Source: an uncultured Paracoccaceae bacterium
GTDB taxonomy: Bacteria; Pseudomonadota; Alphaproteobacteria; Rhodobacterales; Rhodobacteraceae
DNA: 50,904 bases
Direction: 5' to 3'
NCBI GenBank assembly: GCA_938049225.1
Contig: CALICM010000003.1
Span: 1 to 50,904 of the forward strand
Made by a program: the position numbers and the translations under genes. Shown in pieces: positions 37,679-46,716 of this stretch (positions are counted from its first letter, which is position 1; every line of letters begins with the position of its first letter). The notes beneath the pieces were generated by a model. The model was not told where the DNA came from. It saw only the letters and a program-made list of their open reading frames with translations, and did not search any database.

Positions 37679-38200
37679 ATGAAAAACCTTTTGGGCAGAT
37701 TTTGGAAAAGACAGGACGGCTCAAGCACCGTTGAATTCGTGCTGATCTTTCCGGCGATCATTACGCTTGTTTTTGGCGTCATCGAGTCCGGCTGGCTGAT
37801 GACGCGATACATGATGCTCGATCGTGGACTTGACATCACCATGCGTGAGCTACGGTTGGGTCTGATGGTTAACCCAAGCGCCGACACCATTCGGGATAAG
37901 ATTTGCGACAATGCGCGCATTCTTCCAAACTGCAAAACTGAGTTGATCATCGAACTGGTAAAACGCGAAGACTTCAACCCAAAGGCTAACTGCTATCCCC
38001 GACATGAAGTCGATCCCAAGCCAGTAATAAATGTCAATCCAAACACATATGACCCAGGCGAAGAGGTCTTTGTAAGGGCCTGTTCGCTGGTTGATCCCAT
38101 GTTGCCCGGACTAGAGTTCGGCCTTCTGCTTCCCAAGAACAGCGATACCGGGGCACATCACATGATCTCTTACTCAGCCTATATGAACGAGCCCGCTTAA
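37679..38200 (+). CDS. TadE-like pilus assembly protein
   Basis: A 173-residue protein from MKNLLGRFW (a TTG 5 codons upstream is also in frame). It has the TadE pattern RQDGSSTVEFVLIFPAIITLVFGVIESG, a prepilin-like Gly-x-x-x-(V/I)-E-F motif before one membrane span. The exported part has several Cys. It starts 12 bases after the TadG-like stop and 1 base before the next gene's ATG after its own stop. TadE-type pseudopilins are processed by TadV and initiate or cap Flp pili; no tadV is here. Confidence 0.85.
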   Translation: MKNLLGRFWKRQDGSSTVEFVLIFPAIITLVFGVIESGWLMTRYMMLDRGLDITMRELRLGLMVNPSADTIRDKICDNARILPNCKTELIIELVKREDFNPKANCYPRHEVDPKPVINVNPNTYDPGEEVFVRACSLVDPMLPGLEFGLLLPKNSDTGAHHMISYSAYMNEPA

Positions 38201-38201
38201 C

Positions 38202-38942
38202 ATGGAAAACTGCAGCCCCCTCATAAAACGGATGCGTCAACGTGCGGTTGACGAGGATGGTTCGGTTTCGATCGAGTTTGTGCTGGTTTTTCCGCTGCTC
38301 GCCTTGTGGCTTGCCGCAAGCTTTGTATGGTTCGATGCATTTCGCGCCAAAAGCCTGATGTCGAAAGTCGGCTATGCGATCACGGATATTGCGAGCCGTT
38401 ATGAGGGTGACGTAAGCGTCAATGAACTTAATGGCCTTTTTGACACGCATAAGAAACTTCTGCCGCAGCGTGCCAGTGTGGATGGTTGGATGCGCGTGTC
38501 CAGTATTTGCTTTAACGGAGATGAATACCGCGTCCTGTGGTCGTATCTTGGCGATGACACCTATGCGGAGGCAGCCGCCAATCCTGACGATGACCTGGTT
38601 CCGCGGCTTTTGCCGCTCAAGAACTCTGACTTGCCTGCGATGAAAGATATTCTTCCAAAAATGGTAAAAGACGACACTATTATTCTAACGGACATTTACT
38701 CTTACTGGAAGCCCCTGGTTTCTTGGGCGGGCTTCGAACCTACAGCTCTGAATGTACGTTTGGCGAGCCGTCCAAGGTTGGAGCGGGTTATCAAGGCCGA
38801 TCCGCCGCTGGAAGGATTTCCAATAACCTCACAAGCAACGTTTTGCCCGACAGATGAGGATCCGAACGGAACCGGGGGAGATGGCTCTGGTGGATCTGGT
38901 GGGGGTGAAGATGGGCCGGATGGGGTGATTGATTTGGATTAA
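38202..38942 (+). CDS. Second TadE/TadG-like protein with Gly-rich acidic tail
   Basis: A 246-residue protein. The N-terminal anchor DEDGSVSIEFVLVFPLLALWLAASFVWF is again TadE-like, with an E at the +5-type position. The middle is a soluble periplasmic domain of unknown fold, and the last 25 residues are made of Gly, Asp, Glu and Ser. The acidic flexible tail is unusual and may bind calcium or stay disordered. Its ATG follows the previous stop by one base, so the trio is one operon. Convergent with plsC. Confidence 0.8.
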   Translation: MENCSPLIKRMRQRAVDEDGSVSIEFVLVFPLLALWLAASFVWFDAFRAKSLMSKVGYAITDIASRYEGDVSVNELNGLFDTHKKLLPQRASVDGWMRVSSICFNGDEYRVLWSYLGDDTYAEAAANPDDDLVPRLLPLKNSDLPAMKDILPKMVKDDTIILTDIYSYWKPLVSWAGFEPTALNVRLASRPRLERVIKADPPLEGFPITSQATFCPTDEDPNGTGGDGSGGSGGGEDGPDGVIDLD

Positions 38943-39025
38943 TCCGACCGCGAAGAGGGTGCCGATGATAACAACGGCAATAGTTGCGGTGGTTGGTCCT
39001 GAAGTAAAGAAAGTGATATAGGTGG

Positions 39026-39739
39026 TTAACCCGCCTTCGCTTCAGCCAATAGGCCATTAGACGCTGCCTCGATCCTTTCTTCAAGGATCGACAGGAACTC
39101 TTGGGTAGGCAGTCCAGCAGGTATCGGTTCCAAGTACTCCACGACGGCCACGCCCGGTTTTCGGATGGCGCTCTTGCGCCCCCAAAACACACCCGCGTTG
39201 GTCGCGGCAGGCACGCAAGTGACGCCCATACGCTCGTAAAGTACGGCCGCCCCGACTTTGTAGGGGGCCACAACACCCGGCGCCAAACGCGTGCCCTGGG
39301 GATAGATTACCAACTGCCCCGGCTCGCGCGAGTTTTTCTCGGCGGAGTCGACCATCTTCTTGACCGCCGCGCCTTTCTTGCCGCGCACCACCGGCGTCGA
39401 GCCCATGCGTAATGTATAGACCCCCAGGATCGGCACCCATTTCAGCTCGTCCTTCATGATGAAACGGGGACGCGGCAGTGTGGTGACATGGATCAAAATG
39501 TCTAGAAAAGACTGGTGTTTCGAGGCCACCAGGACATCGCCTTGCGGCACCTCGCCCCGAACCTCGACGCGCAGGCCGCAGATCACCCGCAACATCCACA
39601 GGCCGATCCGATTGAAGTTTTGCACCGACCAAGTGGCCCCCCTGGGCGAGGCGATGGCTAGGGGTACACATAGAATACCCATCACCACCATCACCACCCA
39701 ATAAAGCACGTCAAACATGATCGAACGAAACAATAGCAT
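39026..39739 (-). CDS. plsC: 1-acyl-sn-glycerol-3-phosphate acyltransferase
   Basis: A 237-residue membrane-bound enzyme that makes phosphatidic acid from lysophosphatidic acid. The catalytic HxxxxD box is KHQSFLD, the second box is VIYPQGTR (a variant of FPEGTR), and a membrane span (MFDVLYWVVMVVMGILCVPL) comes first. A Met at residue 8 is an alternative start. It lies 12 bases after ftsX on the same strand, so membrane lipid synthesis and cell division genes are joined in one operon here. Confidence 0.92.
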   Translation of the reverse strand: MLLFRSIMFDVLYWVVMVVMGILCVPLAIASPRGATWSVQNFNRIGLWMLRVICGLRVEVRGEVPQGDVLVASKHQSFLDILIHVTTLPRPRFIMKDELKWVPILGVYTLRMGSTPVVRGKKGAAVKKMVDSAEKNSREPGQLVIYPQGTRLAPGVVAPYKVGAAVLYERMGVTCVPAATNAGVFWGRKSAIRKPGVAVVEYLEPIPAGLPTQEFLSILEERIEAASNGLLAEAKAG

Positions 39740-39751
39740 TAGCGGCGGCCC

Positions 39752-40633
39752 TCAGCGGATACGGGTGAGCACGCGAAAGGCCGCGCGCCGGGTGGCTAGA
39801 AACGCCATTAGCCCGGTCAACGGTGGAATGGCAAGGGCGCCGGACCAGCCAGCCAGAGTGCTCGGGCGCAGCCCAGCCAACAGTGCCCCAGCGGCACCCT
39901 GCGGAACGACCGCCACCAGCGCCAGGCCCAACGCAGTCCCCAAGGCCGCGCCAAAGAACCCCCGCAAAGCAAACCGCCGCACAAACGCCCGCGCCACATA
40001 GCTGTCTTGTGCGCCCAGTTGGCGCAAGGTTTCGATCACCTGACCGTTCATCGCCAAGGACGCGCGGGCCGCCAAAGTGATCACCACCGCATTCACGACA
40101 AAGGTGACTGCCAGCAGCCCGACCGCCAGGGCCCAGAGTCGCCCTGCGGCGGCTGGGACCCCTGCCCCGGCGACGTCATGCTCATGGTAAACAGCGCCCG
40201 GAACCTCCCCCCGCAACCTTGCGCGCAAGGCCTCCAGATCCAGGTCCGGTGTCTCTGACACCTCAAGCAAGACGGGCATATCCAACCCCTCAAGCATCGC
40301 TGGATCCGCCACCCATTGTGCCAACAGATCCCGCACGGCACCCGCGTCAAGCTCACGCACGGCCGCGATGCCGGGGGTCTGACGCAAAACAGCTGCGGCC
40401 CGTGCGGCATCCGCCGCAACCGCAACTTCCACGGTAGCTGTCCCCACAAGCGCCGCTGACCAACGCTCGGCCAAACGCCCACCGGCCAGCGCAAGCATCA
40501 ACGCAAGCACCGCCAACAGTGCCATCGCCGCTGCCGCCAAAATCGTAAGATGGCCCGTCGCCCCGCTTGGCGGCACCGCCGCATCCGCGGTTGGATCCCC
40601 GGTTAAAAAGGCCCATCCCTTCGCCCCCGTCAT
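39752..40633 (-). CDS. ftsX: Cell division ABC transporter permease FtsX
   Basis: A 293-residue inner membrane subunit of FtsEX, which drives peptidoglycan hydrolase activation at the septum. The layout is a first membrane span at about 28-52, a periplasmic domain, then three spans between about 165 and 280. The MacB/FtsX pattern with ETLRQLGAQDSYVARAFVRRF is typical. Its start overlaps the ftsE stop by ATGA. Confidence 0.88.
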   Translation of the reverse strand: MTGAKGWAFLTGDPTADAAVPPSGATGHLTILAAAAMALLAVLALMLALAGGRLAERWSAALVGTATVEVAVAADAARAAAVLRQTPGIAAVRELDAGAVRDLLAQWVADPAMLEGLDMPVLLEVSETPDLDLEALRARLRGEVPGAVYHEHDVAGAGVPAAAGRLWALAVGLLAVTFVVNAVVITLAARASLAMNGQVIETLRQLGAQDSYVARAFVRRFALRGFFGAALGTALGLALVAVVPQGAAGALLAGLRPSTLAGWSGALAIPPLTGLMAFLATRRAAFRVLTRIR

Positions 40634-41301
40634 GCGGCGGCCTGGGCGATTGTCCCACCCGTTAAACGCAACATCTGTGCCGAAACCTGGGCCTTTGCCG
40701 CGCGGATCAACTCCAAATCATGGGTGGCGATTAGAATGGTCCGCCCCAAACGGTTCAACTCGACCAGCAGGCTGAGGATCCTAAGCGCCATGTCCCTGTC
40801 GATATTCCCTGTCGGCTCGTCCGCGATCAGAACATCTGGCGACAGCATCACTGCGCGGGCCAGTGCCGCCCGCTGGCGTTCGCCGCCGGACAATTGCGGT
40901 GGCAGCGCCTCGGCCCTGTCGGTCAGATCCACCCAGCCGAGCAGATCGTCGATGTCAGCCTCTTGCGCCGGCCCCGCGCGCCCCGCGATCTCAAGCGGCA
41001 GGGCAATGTTCCGGCGCACGGATAGATGATCCAGGAACTTGCAATCCTGATGAACCGTGCCCATCCGGCGGCGCAACAGTGCCACACCATCGCGATCAAT
41101 GGCCCGGGCCGCATCGCCAAAAAACAAGACCTCGCCGCTGTCGGGTAGGGCCTCGAGCGTGCACAGGCGCAGAAACGTCGTCTTGCCTGCGCCTGATGGC
41201 CCGGACAACACATAAAACCGCCCTGCCTCAAGGGTTAGCGTGACGTCGGTCAACACAGGCCGATCGCCATACCCAAAGCATGCGTTGCGAAACTCGATCA
41301 C
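40630..41301 (-). CDS. ftsE: Cell division ATP-binding protein FtsE
   Basis: A 223-residue ABC ATPase, partner of FtsX. Walker A is LSGPSGAGKTT, the Q-loop is VHQDCKFLDHLSV, the signature is LSGGERQRAALARA, and Walker B is VLIADEPTGNID. A GTG start at 41301 (VIEFRNACFGYG) gives the usual family N-terminus, with AAGGGA 9 bases upstream; an ATG at 41322 is an alternative. It is divergent from the zinc-ribbon gene. Confidence 0.93.
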   Translation of the reverse strand: MIEFRNACFGYGDRPVLTDVTLTLEAGRFYVLSGPSGAGKTTFLRLCTLEALPDSGEVLFFGDAARAIDRDGVALLRRRMGTVHQDCKFLDHLSVRRNIALPLEIAGRAGPAQEADIDDLLGWVDLTDRAEALPPQLSGGERQRAALARAVMLSPDVLIADEPTGNIDRDMALRILSLLVELNRLGRTILIATHDLELIRAAKAQVSAQMLRLTGGTIAQAAA

Positions 41302-41450
41302 CGCCACCGTTCCCTTGCCCATCGCGCCGGACAATTGCAGAGCAACACTGCCTGAGCAACCGCTAACACCCATCTTGCAACCCCGCGTGGTGTGGGTAAA
41401 GATCCGCCCAACGCGGCGATTGGGCCCGCACGGAAGATTTGGGAGTTGTC

Positions 41451-42218
41451 ATGCGGCTGATCTGCCCGAAATGTGCCTCGGAATACGAAGTCGACGGAAC
41501 TCTTTTTGGTGGCGAGGGCCGCGAGGTTCAATGCTCCAGCTGTGAAGAGGTTTGGACACAATACCCCACGGTCGAAGAGCCCCCGCTGCGACTGGACGAC
41601 GGCGCCGCCGCAATCCGCCCGTCTGAGCGCTTGCCAGAGGAGGAACGCGCCGCGCTCGGCCAAGCCGTGCAAGATGAGCTTGCGGCGCAAAGCGGCGAGA
41701 GCGAGGAAGACATCCTCGCGGCGCTTAGAGCTCAAATCGCCGAAGAAGGCGGTGATTTTGAAAAGGGTGACGCGGCCATGTCGCAGCGCCGCAACCTGGC
41801 CAAAGCAGCCGAGAGCGCGGGGGTTGAGATCGGATCGGCGACGGAAACCGAAGGGACCTCACGCCGTTGGGGCGTGAATCTGGACGAAGATGATACGCCC
41901 GCCACCGGCCTGTCCGCCGCACTCAAAGAGTTGGAAAAGGCCCCTCCGTCGCGCCGGGCGCCCGGTCAACGGCGGAGCGGGATGCGCGCGGGTTTTGTGA
42001 CAGCAGTTGTCCTGGTGGGTCTGGGCGTCGGCGCCTATCTGCTGCAGGACCGCATTATCGAGGGCTATCCGCCAGCTGAGCCCGTGGTTGCGCAGGTGAA
42101 CGGCTATGTCGACCAAGGCCGGACCAAAGTGGAAGAGCTTTATGCCGAGTATCAGCCCATCGTTATGGGCATGATCGCCGATTTGACATCTGGATCAGAG
42201 GAGGCCGCGGCTGAGTAA
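41451..42218 (+). CDS. Zinc-ribbon protein with one membrane span
   Basis: A 255-residue protein. The N-terminus is an MJ0042-type zinc ribbon: CPKCASEYEVD, then CSSCEEVW, four cysteines in two CxxC pairs. The middle (about 40-170) is acidic and likely disordered. A membrane span (FVTAVVLVGLGVGAYLL) lies near residue 185, and a short C-terminal part follows. It is divergent from ftsE, an arrangement common in Rhodobacteraceae, which suggests a link to cell division or envelope control. No function is established that I know of. Confidence 0.82.
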   Translation: MRLICPKCASEYEVDGTLFGGEGREVQCSSCEEVWTQYPTVEEPPLRLDDGAAAIRPSERLPEEERAALGQAVQDELAAQSGESEEDILAALRAQIAEEGGDFEKGDAAMSQRRNLAKAAESAGVEIGSATETEGTSRRWGVNLDEDDTPATGLSAALKELEKAPPSRRAPGQRRSGMRAGFVTAVVLVGLGVGAYLLQDRIIEGYPPAEPVVAQVNGYVDQGRTKVEELYAEYQPIVMGMIADLTSGSEEAAAE

Positions 42219-42273
42219 GCCGCGCTTCCGCCCCTTTAAACGACACATATATTTCGTCAGACCTGCTTTGGGC

Positions 42274-44913
42274 CTAGAACCGGTCGAGCAGTCGGCGCAG
42301 GTAATCTAACTCCTCGGCTGGGCGGTTTTGGTCGCCCGAGCGGCGGCGGATCTCGTCGAACAACTCTTGGGCCCTTTTGAACAGATCGCCCTCGCCCACC
42401 ATGCTGCGCCGCGGCCCATCGCCCATATCGTTCCCATTGGGAAGGCGGCCCAGGGGGTCGCGGTCCCCGCCCGCGCGGTTGCCCCCGGTTTGCTGCCCTG
42501 CGTCGCCTTGGTTTTCTTGCGCTTGCTGCTGCAGTTCTTCGCCCAAGCCCCGGATCCCCTCGCGCAGCGCGTCCATTGCGTCGGCCTGATCGTCCAGCGC
42601 TTGGCCCAGGTCCCCTTGCTCTAGGCTGTCGCGGGCGTCGCCCATCTGGCGCTCGGCCTCATCCAATTGACGACGGGCGTTGGCGCCCCCTTCGGTGCCA
42701 GGGCCCGGCAGTTGGTTCCGCAGATCATCCAACATGCGCCGCAAAGCTTCTTGCCGTTGCGAAAGCTGGCCGGCGGTTGGACCCGGTTGACCGTTCTGGC
42801 CCTGCTGCTGACCGGGCTGTTGGCCATTCTGACCTTGTCGTCCCGGTTGGCCCGGCTGCTGCCCCTGGCCCTGCTGACCTTGCTGTTGTCCTTGCTGCCC
42901 CTGCTGACCTTGCTGCTGGTTCTGTTGACCCTGTTGCTGGCGCCCCTCGTTAAACTGGCGCTGCAATTCGCGGAAGCTTTCATCCGCAAGATCCTGTTGT
43001 TGGCGCAGGGTGTCTTGCAATTCTTGCATCATCTGCTGACCTTGGCCCTGTTGGCCACTTTGTCCACCCTGCTGGGCCTGCATCTGAAGGTTCTCAAGCA
43101 ATCGCTGCAATTCCTCCAGCAGCGCCTGGGCTTCCTCCTGTTGGCCGTTCTCGGCAAGGCGTTGGATCTCGTCCAGCATGCGTTGCAAGTCGTTTTGCGA
43201 CCACAAACGGCTCTCGCCTTCAGGCTGCTCGGTCAATTGGTCGGGGTTTTCCTGCATCTCCTGGGCAAGCAGCCGCAAGTAATCCTGCATCGCTTCGTTC
43301 AATTCATCCATCAACTCGGCGATTTCTTCATTCGTGGCGCCGTTTTTCAAAGCATCCGATAGGCGCTCTTGCGCTCGGCGCAGCCGCTCACGCGCATCCG
43401 CCAGGACGCCATCCTCAACCAGCAGGGCAGCCTGCCACAACAGTTCGGCGACATCCTCTTGCTCGGCCGTGTCCAAACCATCTTCGGCGGCATAGCCTAG
43501 GCGCCGCAGCGCCATGCGGGTCATCAGATAGGCGGTGCGGTTGCTGAAGATATCCTCAGGCGCATGGGTGATCGTGCGCAGCATCTGATCGACCCGGGGC
43601 GCGTTTTCGATGTTCCACAACAGATCCCGGCGCTGTTCGACCAACGCGCGCGCCAGTGGGTCGAAGAACCGCCGCCCCGGTAAGGGGATGTCCGTGGCTT
43701 CGAATTGGCCTTGCTGACCAGCGGCATCCTCGGCAATCAGCGTCACCCGCATCGGCAGCCCCGCCCAGGGGTGCTTTGAAAGGTCCTCGACCAGAGTGTC
43801 GATCACCTCGGTTGTGGCACCTGACAGCGGCATCGGCAGATCCAGAACGATGGGCCGACGCGGATCAGGTGGCAGGGCCAGGCCGTACCGACGGTCAACT
43901 GCATCCAGATCCAATTCCAAGACCGTCTCGCCCCGAACCACACCGTAATCATCCGTCGCCCGAAAGCTCAACTCCATCGCGCCCGTGACGGCGCGCGTGA
44001 CCTCTTCCCCATCCAAAGCGATAGTGGGCCCTGCATCGGGCAAAACGGTCACGTCCCAGCCAGCAAGCTCCATGCCGCCTTTGCTGAGGCCAAAGCGTCC
44101 GTCCTGCGTCACCTGAAAACTGACGCTGCCGATCCCCTCGGCCACTTGCGCCAACGCGGTATCGGTGCCCGAGACGGTTTCGGCCACCGCGTGATCGGCT
44201 TCCGTTCCATAGACCCGGATCGTCACCTCGGTCCCGGTGGGCAGATCCAGCGTTGTCGGGACATCGGCGGTTAGGTACAGTGTCGGTCGCCCGGTATAGC
44301 CCGGCGGGTTCGCCCAAGCTTCGAAGCTGGGACCCACGGCGACATCGCTTGTGGGATCGGCCGTGCGGATGGCCAGGTCTATTGGCTCGGGGCGCCCCGC
44401 GAAAATCGCGGCGGCAACCACCGCGGCGATCGCCACCAGCCGCAGCGCCCAAGGATCCCGGGGTGCCAAGTTGAGATCCGGACGCGCCGCGCGCGCCGCC
44501 GCCGCACGCTCGGCCATGATTTGCAAGTGCCGCGCCCAAAGTGCTTGCGCAGCAGGGTCATCGCGCCCCACAGCGATCGTGTCGCCCAGCGCTTCGATCG
44601 GCCGACCAGGCAATGCGGTATCCAGGCGCATAATCGCCGCGTCGCGACTGGGCCAGTCCAGCGCCCGCGCGCCCCACACAAGTGCTGCGATCAATCCCAG
44701 ACCGAACAGTACAACCAGCGCCAACGACATCGGCGGACCGACAGCCCACAGCAACCCAAAGGCCCAGGCCGAGACACCCACACCCGCCAAGGCGACGGCG
44801 GGCCAAAACGCCCGTAACGCCGCCTCGATCGCCATCGACCACCGGGTCCGGCTGATCTGCCGTTCCAGTTTGGCCTTGGCGGCCCCGAGGGTCATCTGTT
44901 GTGGGTCTGCCAT
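42274..44913 (-). CDS. DUF4175/TIGR02302-like membrane protein
   Basis: An 879-residue protein beginning MADPQQMTLGA after a GGAGG site; the frame is open to 45039. Two or three membrane spans (about 25-80 and near 160) are followed by a large soluble region and then long helical, Glu/Gln-rich segments. Residues about 625-750 are extremely rich in Gln and Gly (QQGQQGQQGQQQGQQ-type repeats), forming a low-complexity stretch. The C-terminal part returns to helical sequence and ends LRRLLDRF. Alphaproteobacterial relatives sit next to lysA as here. Function unknown; a structural or envelope role is plausible. Confidence 0.85.
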   Translation of the reverse strand: MADPQQMTLGAAKAKLERQISRTRWSMAIEAALRAFWPAVALAGVGVSAWAFGLLWAVGPPMSLALVVLFGLGLIAALVWGARALDWPSRDAAIMRLDTALPGRPIEALGDTIAVGRDDPAAQALWARHLQIMAERAAAARAARPDLNLAPRDPWALRLVAIAAVVAAAIFAGRPEPIDLAIRTADPTSDVAVGPSFEAWANPPGYTGRPTLYLTADVPTTLDLPTGTEVTIRVYGTEADHAVAETVSGTDTALAQVAEGIGSVSFQVTQDGRFGLSKGGMELAGWDVTVLPDAGPTIALDGEEVTRAVTGAMELSFRATDDYGVVRGETVLELDLDAVDRRYGLALPPDPRRPIVLDLPMPLSGATTEVIDTLVEDLSKHPWAGLPMRVTLIAEDAAGQQGQFEATDIPLPGRRFFDPLARALVEQRRDLLWNIENAPRVDQMLRTITHAPEDIFSNRTAYLMTRMALRRLGYAAEDGLDTAEQEDVAELLWQAALLVEDGVLADARERLRRAQERLSDALKNGATNEEIAELMDELNEAMQDYLRLLAQEMQENPDQLTEQPEGESRLWSQNDLQRMLDEIQRLAENGQQEEAQALLEELQRLLENLQMQAQQGGQSGQQGQGQQMMQELQDTLRQQQDLADESFRELQRQFNEGRQQQGQQNQQQGQQGQQGQQQGQQGQGQQPGQPGRQGQNGQQPGQQQGQNGQPGPTAGQLSQRQEALRRMLDDLRNQLPGPGTEGGANARRQLDEAERQMGDARDSLEQGDLGQALDDQADAMDALREGIRGLGEELQQQAQENQGDAGQQTGGNRAGGDRDPLGRLPNGNDMGDGPRRSMVGEGDLFKRAQELFDEIRRRSGDQNRPAEELDYLRRLLDRF

Positions 44914-44953
44914 CCAAGCCTCCGCTGTGGGCGGGATCGGTCTTGGCGCCGAG

Positions 44954-46222
44954 TCACTCCAGCCATCCAGGTATGGTATCGCGCGAAAGCATTTCGTCAA
45001 AGGTCGGACGGGCCCGAACCACCGCGAATTGATCGCCATCGACCAAAACTTCTGGAATAAGTGGCCTGGAGTTGTATTCCGAGGCCATCACCGCGCCGTA
45101 AGCCCCGGCCGAGCGGAAGGCGATCAGCGCATCCATGCTCACGGGCGGTATCAGGCGCTGCTTGGCAAAGGTGTCACCGCTTTCGCACACCGGGCCGACG
45201 ATGTCGAAGGGCTGCGGTTCGACCCCCAGCGCGGGCTCGATAACCGGGATGATGTCGTGATGCGCCTCGTACATCGCCGGGCGGATCAGGTCGTTCATCG
45301 CGGCATCCAGGATCAGAAAGTCGCGACCCTCGCCCTCTTTTACGAAAAGCACCTTGCTCACCAACAGGCCCGCATTCCCGGCGATCAATCGGCCCGGCTC
45401 AATCTCGATCTCGGCGCCCAAGTCGCCAACGGTTTCGTGGACAATCCGACCGTAGTCGCTGGGTAAGGGCGGCGCCTCGTTCGTTGCCATGTAAGGAATA
45501 CCCAGGCCACCGCCCAGATCGATCCGGCGGATATCGTGGCCATCCGCACGCAAAGCATGGGTCAGCTCCGCAACCTTCTGGAAGGCATGCCGATAAGGGT
45601 CCAGATCGGTTAGTTGGCTGCCGATATGCACATCAACCCCCACCACCTGGATCCCCGGCAGGGCCGCCGCCTGCGCATAGACTGCGCGCGCCTTGGCAAT
45701 TGGGATGCCGAATTTGTTTTCAGACTTGCCGGTGGCGATCTTGGCGTGGGTTTTCGCGTCAACATCAGGGTTTACACGGATTGTGATGGGGGCAATGGCA
45801 CCCATCCCAGCGGCCACCGCGCTGAGGAGTAACAGCTCAGGCTCGCTTTCCACATTGAACTGCCGAATGCCGCCCTCAAGCGCCAAGCGCATCTCGTCCG
45901 GCGTCTTGCCGACACCCGAAAACACGATCTTGTCGCCCGGCACGCCCACAGCGCGCGCGCGCAAGTATTCCCCGCCCGAAACGACATCCATGCCAGCGCC
46001 CAATCGCGCCAATATCTTGAGGACAGCCAGGTTCGAATTGGCCTTCATCGCATAGCAAATCAGATGCGGCAGGCCGCTCAGTGCCTCTTCGAACACCCGA
46101 TAGTGTCGCGCCAACGTGGCTTTGGAATAGACGTAAAACGGCGTGCCGACCGCCGTCGCGATGTCGGGCAGTGGCACGTCTTCGGCCTGCAACACGCCGT
46201 CCCGATACAGAAAGTGATCCAT
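44954..46222 (-). CDS. lysA: Diaminopimelate decarboxylase
   Basis: A 422-residue fold-type III PLP enzyme, the last step of lysine synthesis. The PLP lysine is in CYAMKANSN, then GVGKTPDE, the HIGSQL motif, GGGLGIPY, EPGRLI, and the active-site Cys in GPVCESGD. The start at 46222 overlaps the stop of the DUF2834 gene (ATGA). In related genomes lysA follows argH and a lipoprotein gene directly; here a foreign-looking cassette on the other strand separates them. Confidence 0.95.
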   Translation of the reverse strand: MDHFLYRDGVLQAEDVPLPDIATAVGTPFYVYSKATLARHYRVFEEALSGLPHLICYAMKANSNLAVLKILARLGAGMDVVSGGEYLRARAVGVPGDKIVFSGVGKTPDEMRLALEGGIRQFNVESEPELLLLSAVAAGMGAIAPITIRVNPDVDAKTHAKIATGKSENKFGIPIAKARAVYAQAAALPGIQVVGVDVHIGSQLTDLDPYRHAFQKVAELTHALRADGHDIRRIDLGGGLGIPYMATNEAPPLPSDYGRIVHETVGDLGAEIEIEPGRLIAGNAGLLVSKVLFVKEGEGRDFLILDAAMNDLIRPAMYEAHHDIIPVIEPALGVEPQPFDIVGPVCESGDTFAKQRLIPPVSMDALIAFRSAGAYGAVMASEYNSRPLIPEVLVDGDQFAVVRARPTFDEMLSRDTIPGWLE

Positions 46223-46539
46223 CAGTCCAATTGCCGCGAGCGCAACAGCAAATACAACGGCAAACCGCAGGACACGCCGATGCAAAATGTCGCTGGAATG
46301 GCGATTAGGCTGAGCCAGTCCCGCCGTACGGTCGCCTCGGCTATGATGAAGATAGTTAGCGCGACAGCGGCGATGGTTAGGTCATAGACCAGGCCAGACG
46401 TGGCCTTGTTCACATGCCACGCATCCACCATCGCGGCCAGCGACCAGCTGTTCTCGTTAAACCAACCGACGAAATAAATCATCGGCAGGATGGCGCCCAC
46501 AACGGCGAGAATCAGATAGGTGATGCGCAAGGCTGACAT
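46222..46539 (-). CDS. DUF2834 membrane protein
   Basis: A 105-residue protein with three membrane segments: ITYLILAVVGAILPMIYFVGW, LVYDLTIAAVALTIFIIAEA, and LIAIPATFCIGVSCGLPLYLLL. This order and the GWFNENSW and NKATSGLVYDL linkers match DUF2834. Its last codon overlaps lysA's start, so it is translated with lysA. Function unknown. Confidence 0.85.
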   Translation of the reverse strand: MSALRITYLILAVVGAILPMIYFVGWFNENSWSLAAMVDAWHVNKATSGLVYDLTIAAVALTIFIIAEATVRRDWLSLIAIPATFCIGVSCGLPLYLLLRSRQLD

Positions 46540-46672
46540 CGGTCTTTTCCCGTTCAAACTGCCGCTGCACCTAGACCGCTGCGGCCATTGGGTCAAGCGC
46601 GCCGCGCGATAGGCACCCCCAATAACATCATGAAAATCAGACGCCTAAGACACGAAGGCGTCCATAAATATG

Positions 46673-46700
46673 TTACCATATTGTCACGTGACTGTATAAT
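46673..46700 (+). promoter_or_regulatory. Promoter with ArsR-type operator
   Basis: A -35-like TTACCA (46673-46678) and a consensus -10 TATAAT (46695-46700) are 16 bases apart. Between and overlapping them is an imperfect 20-base dyad (46678-46697) centred on the perfect GTCACGTGAC. The ATG of the ArsR-type regulator is 17 bases beyond the -10 box. Repression by that protein is inferred. Confidence 0.55.
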
Positions 46701-46716
46701 CACCTATAAAGATGTC

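Noticed and set aside
42780-42960. Repeat array that could be mistaken for a CRISPR
   Set aside because: The repetition follows codon phase (Gln/Gly) inside a coding gene and has no regular spacers.
42667-43362. Plus-strand ORF rich in Leu
   Set aside because: It is the antisense of the Gln/Gly repeat: CAG/CAA codons read backwards give Leu, so its membrane-like look is an artefact.
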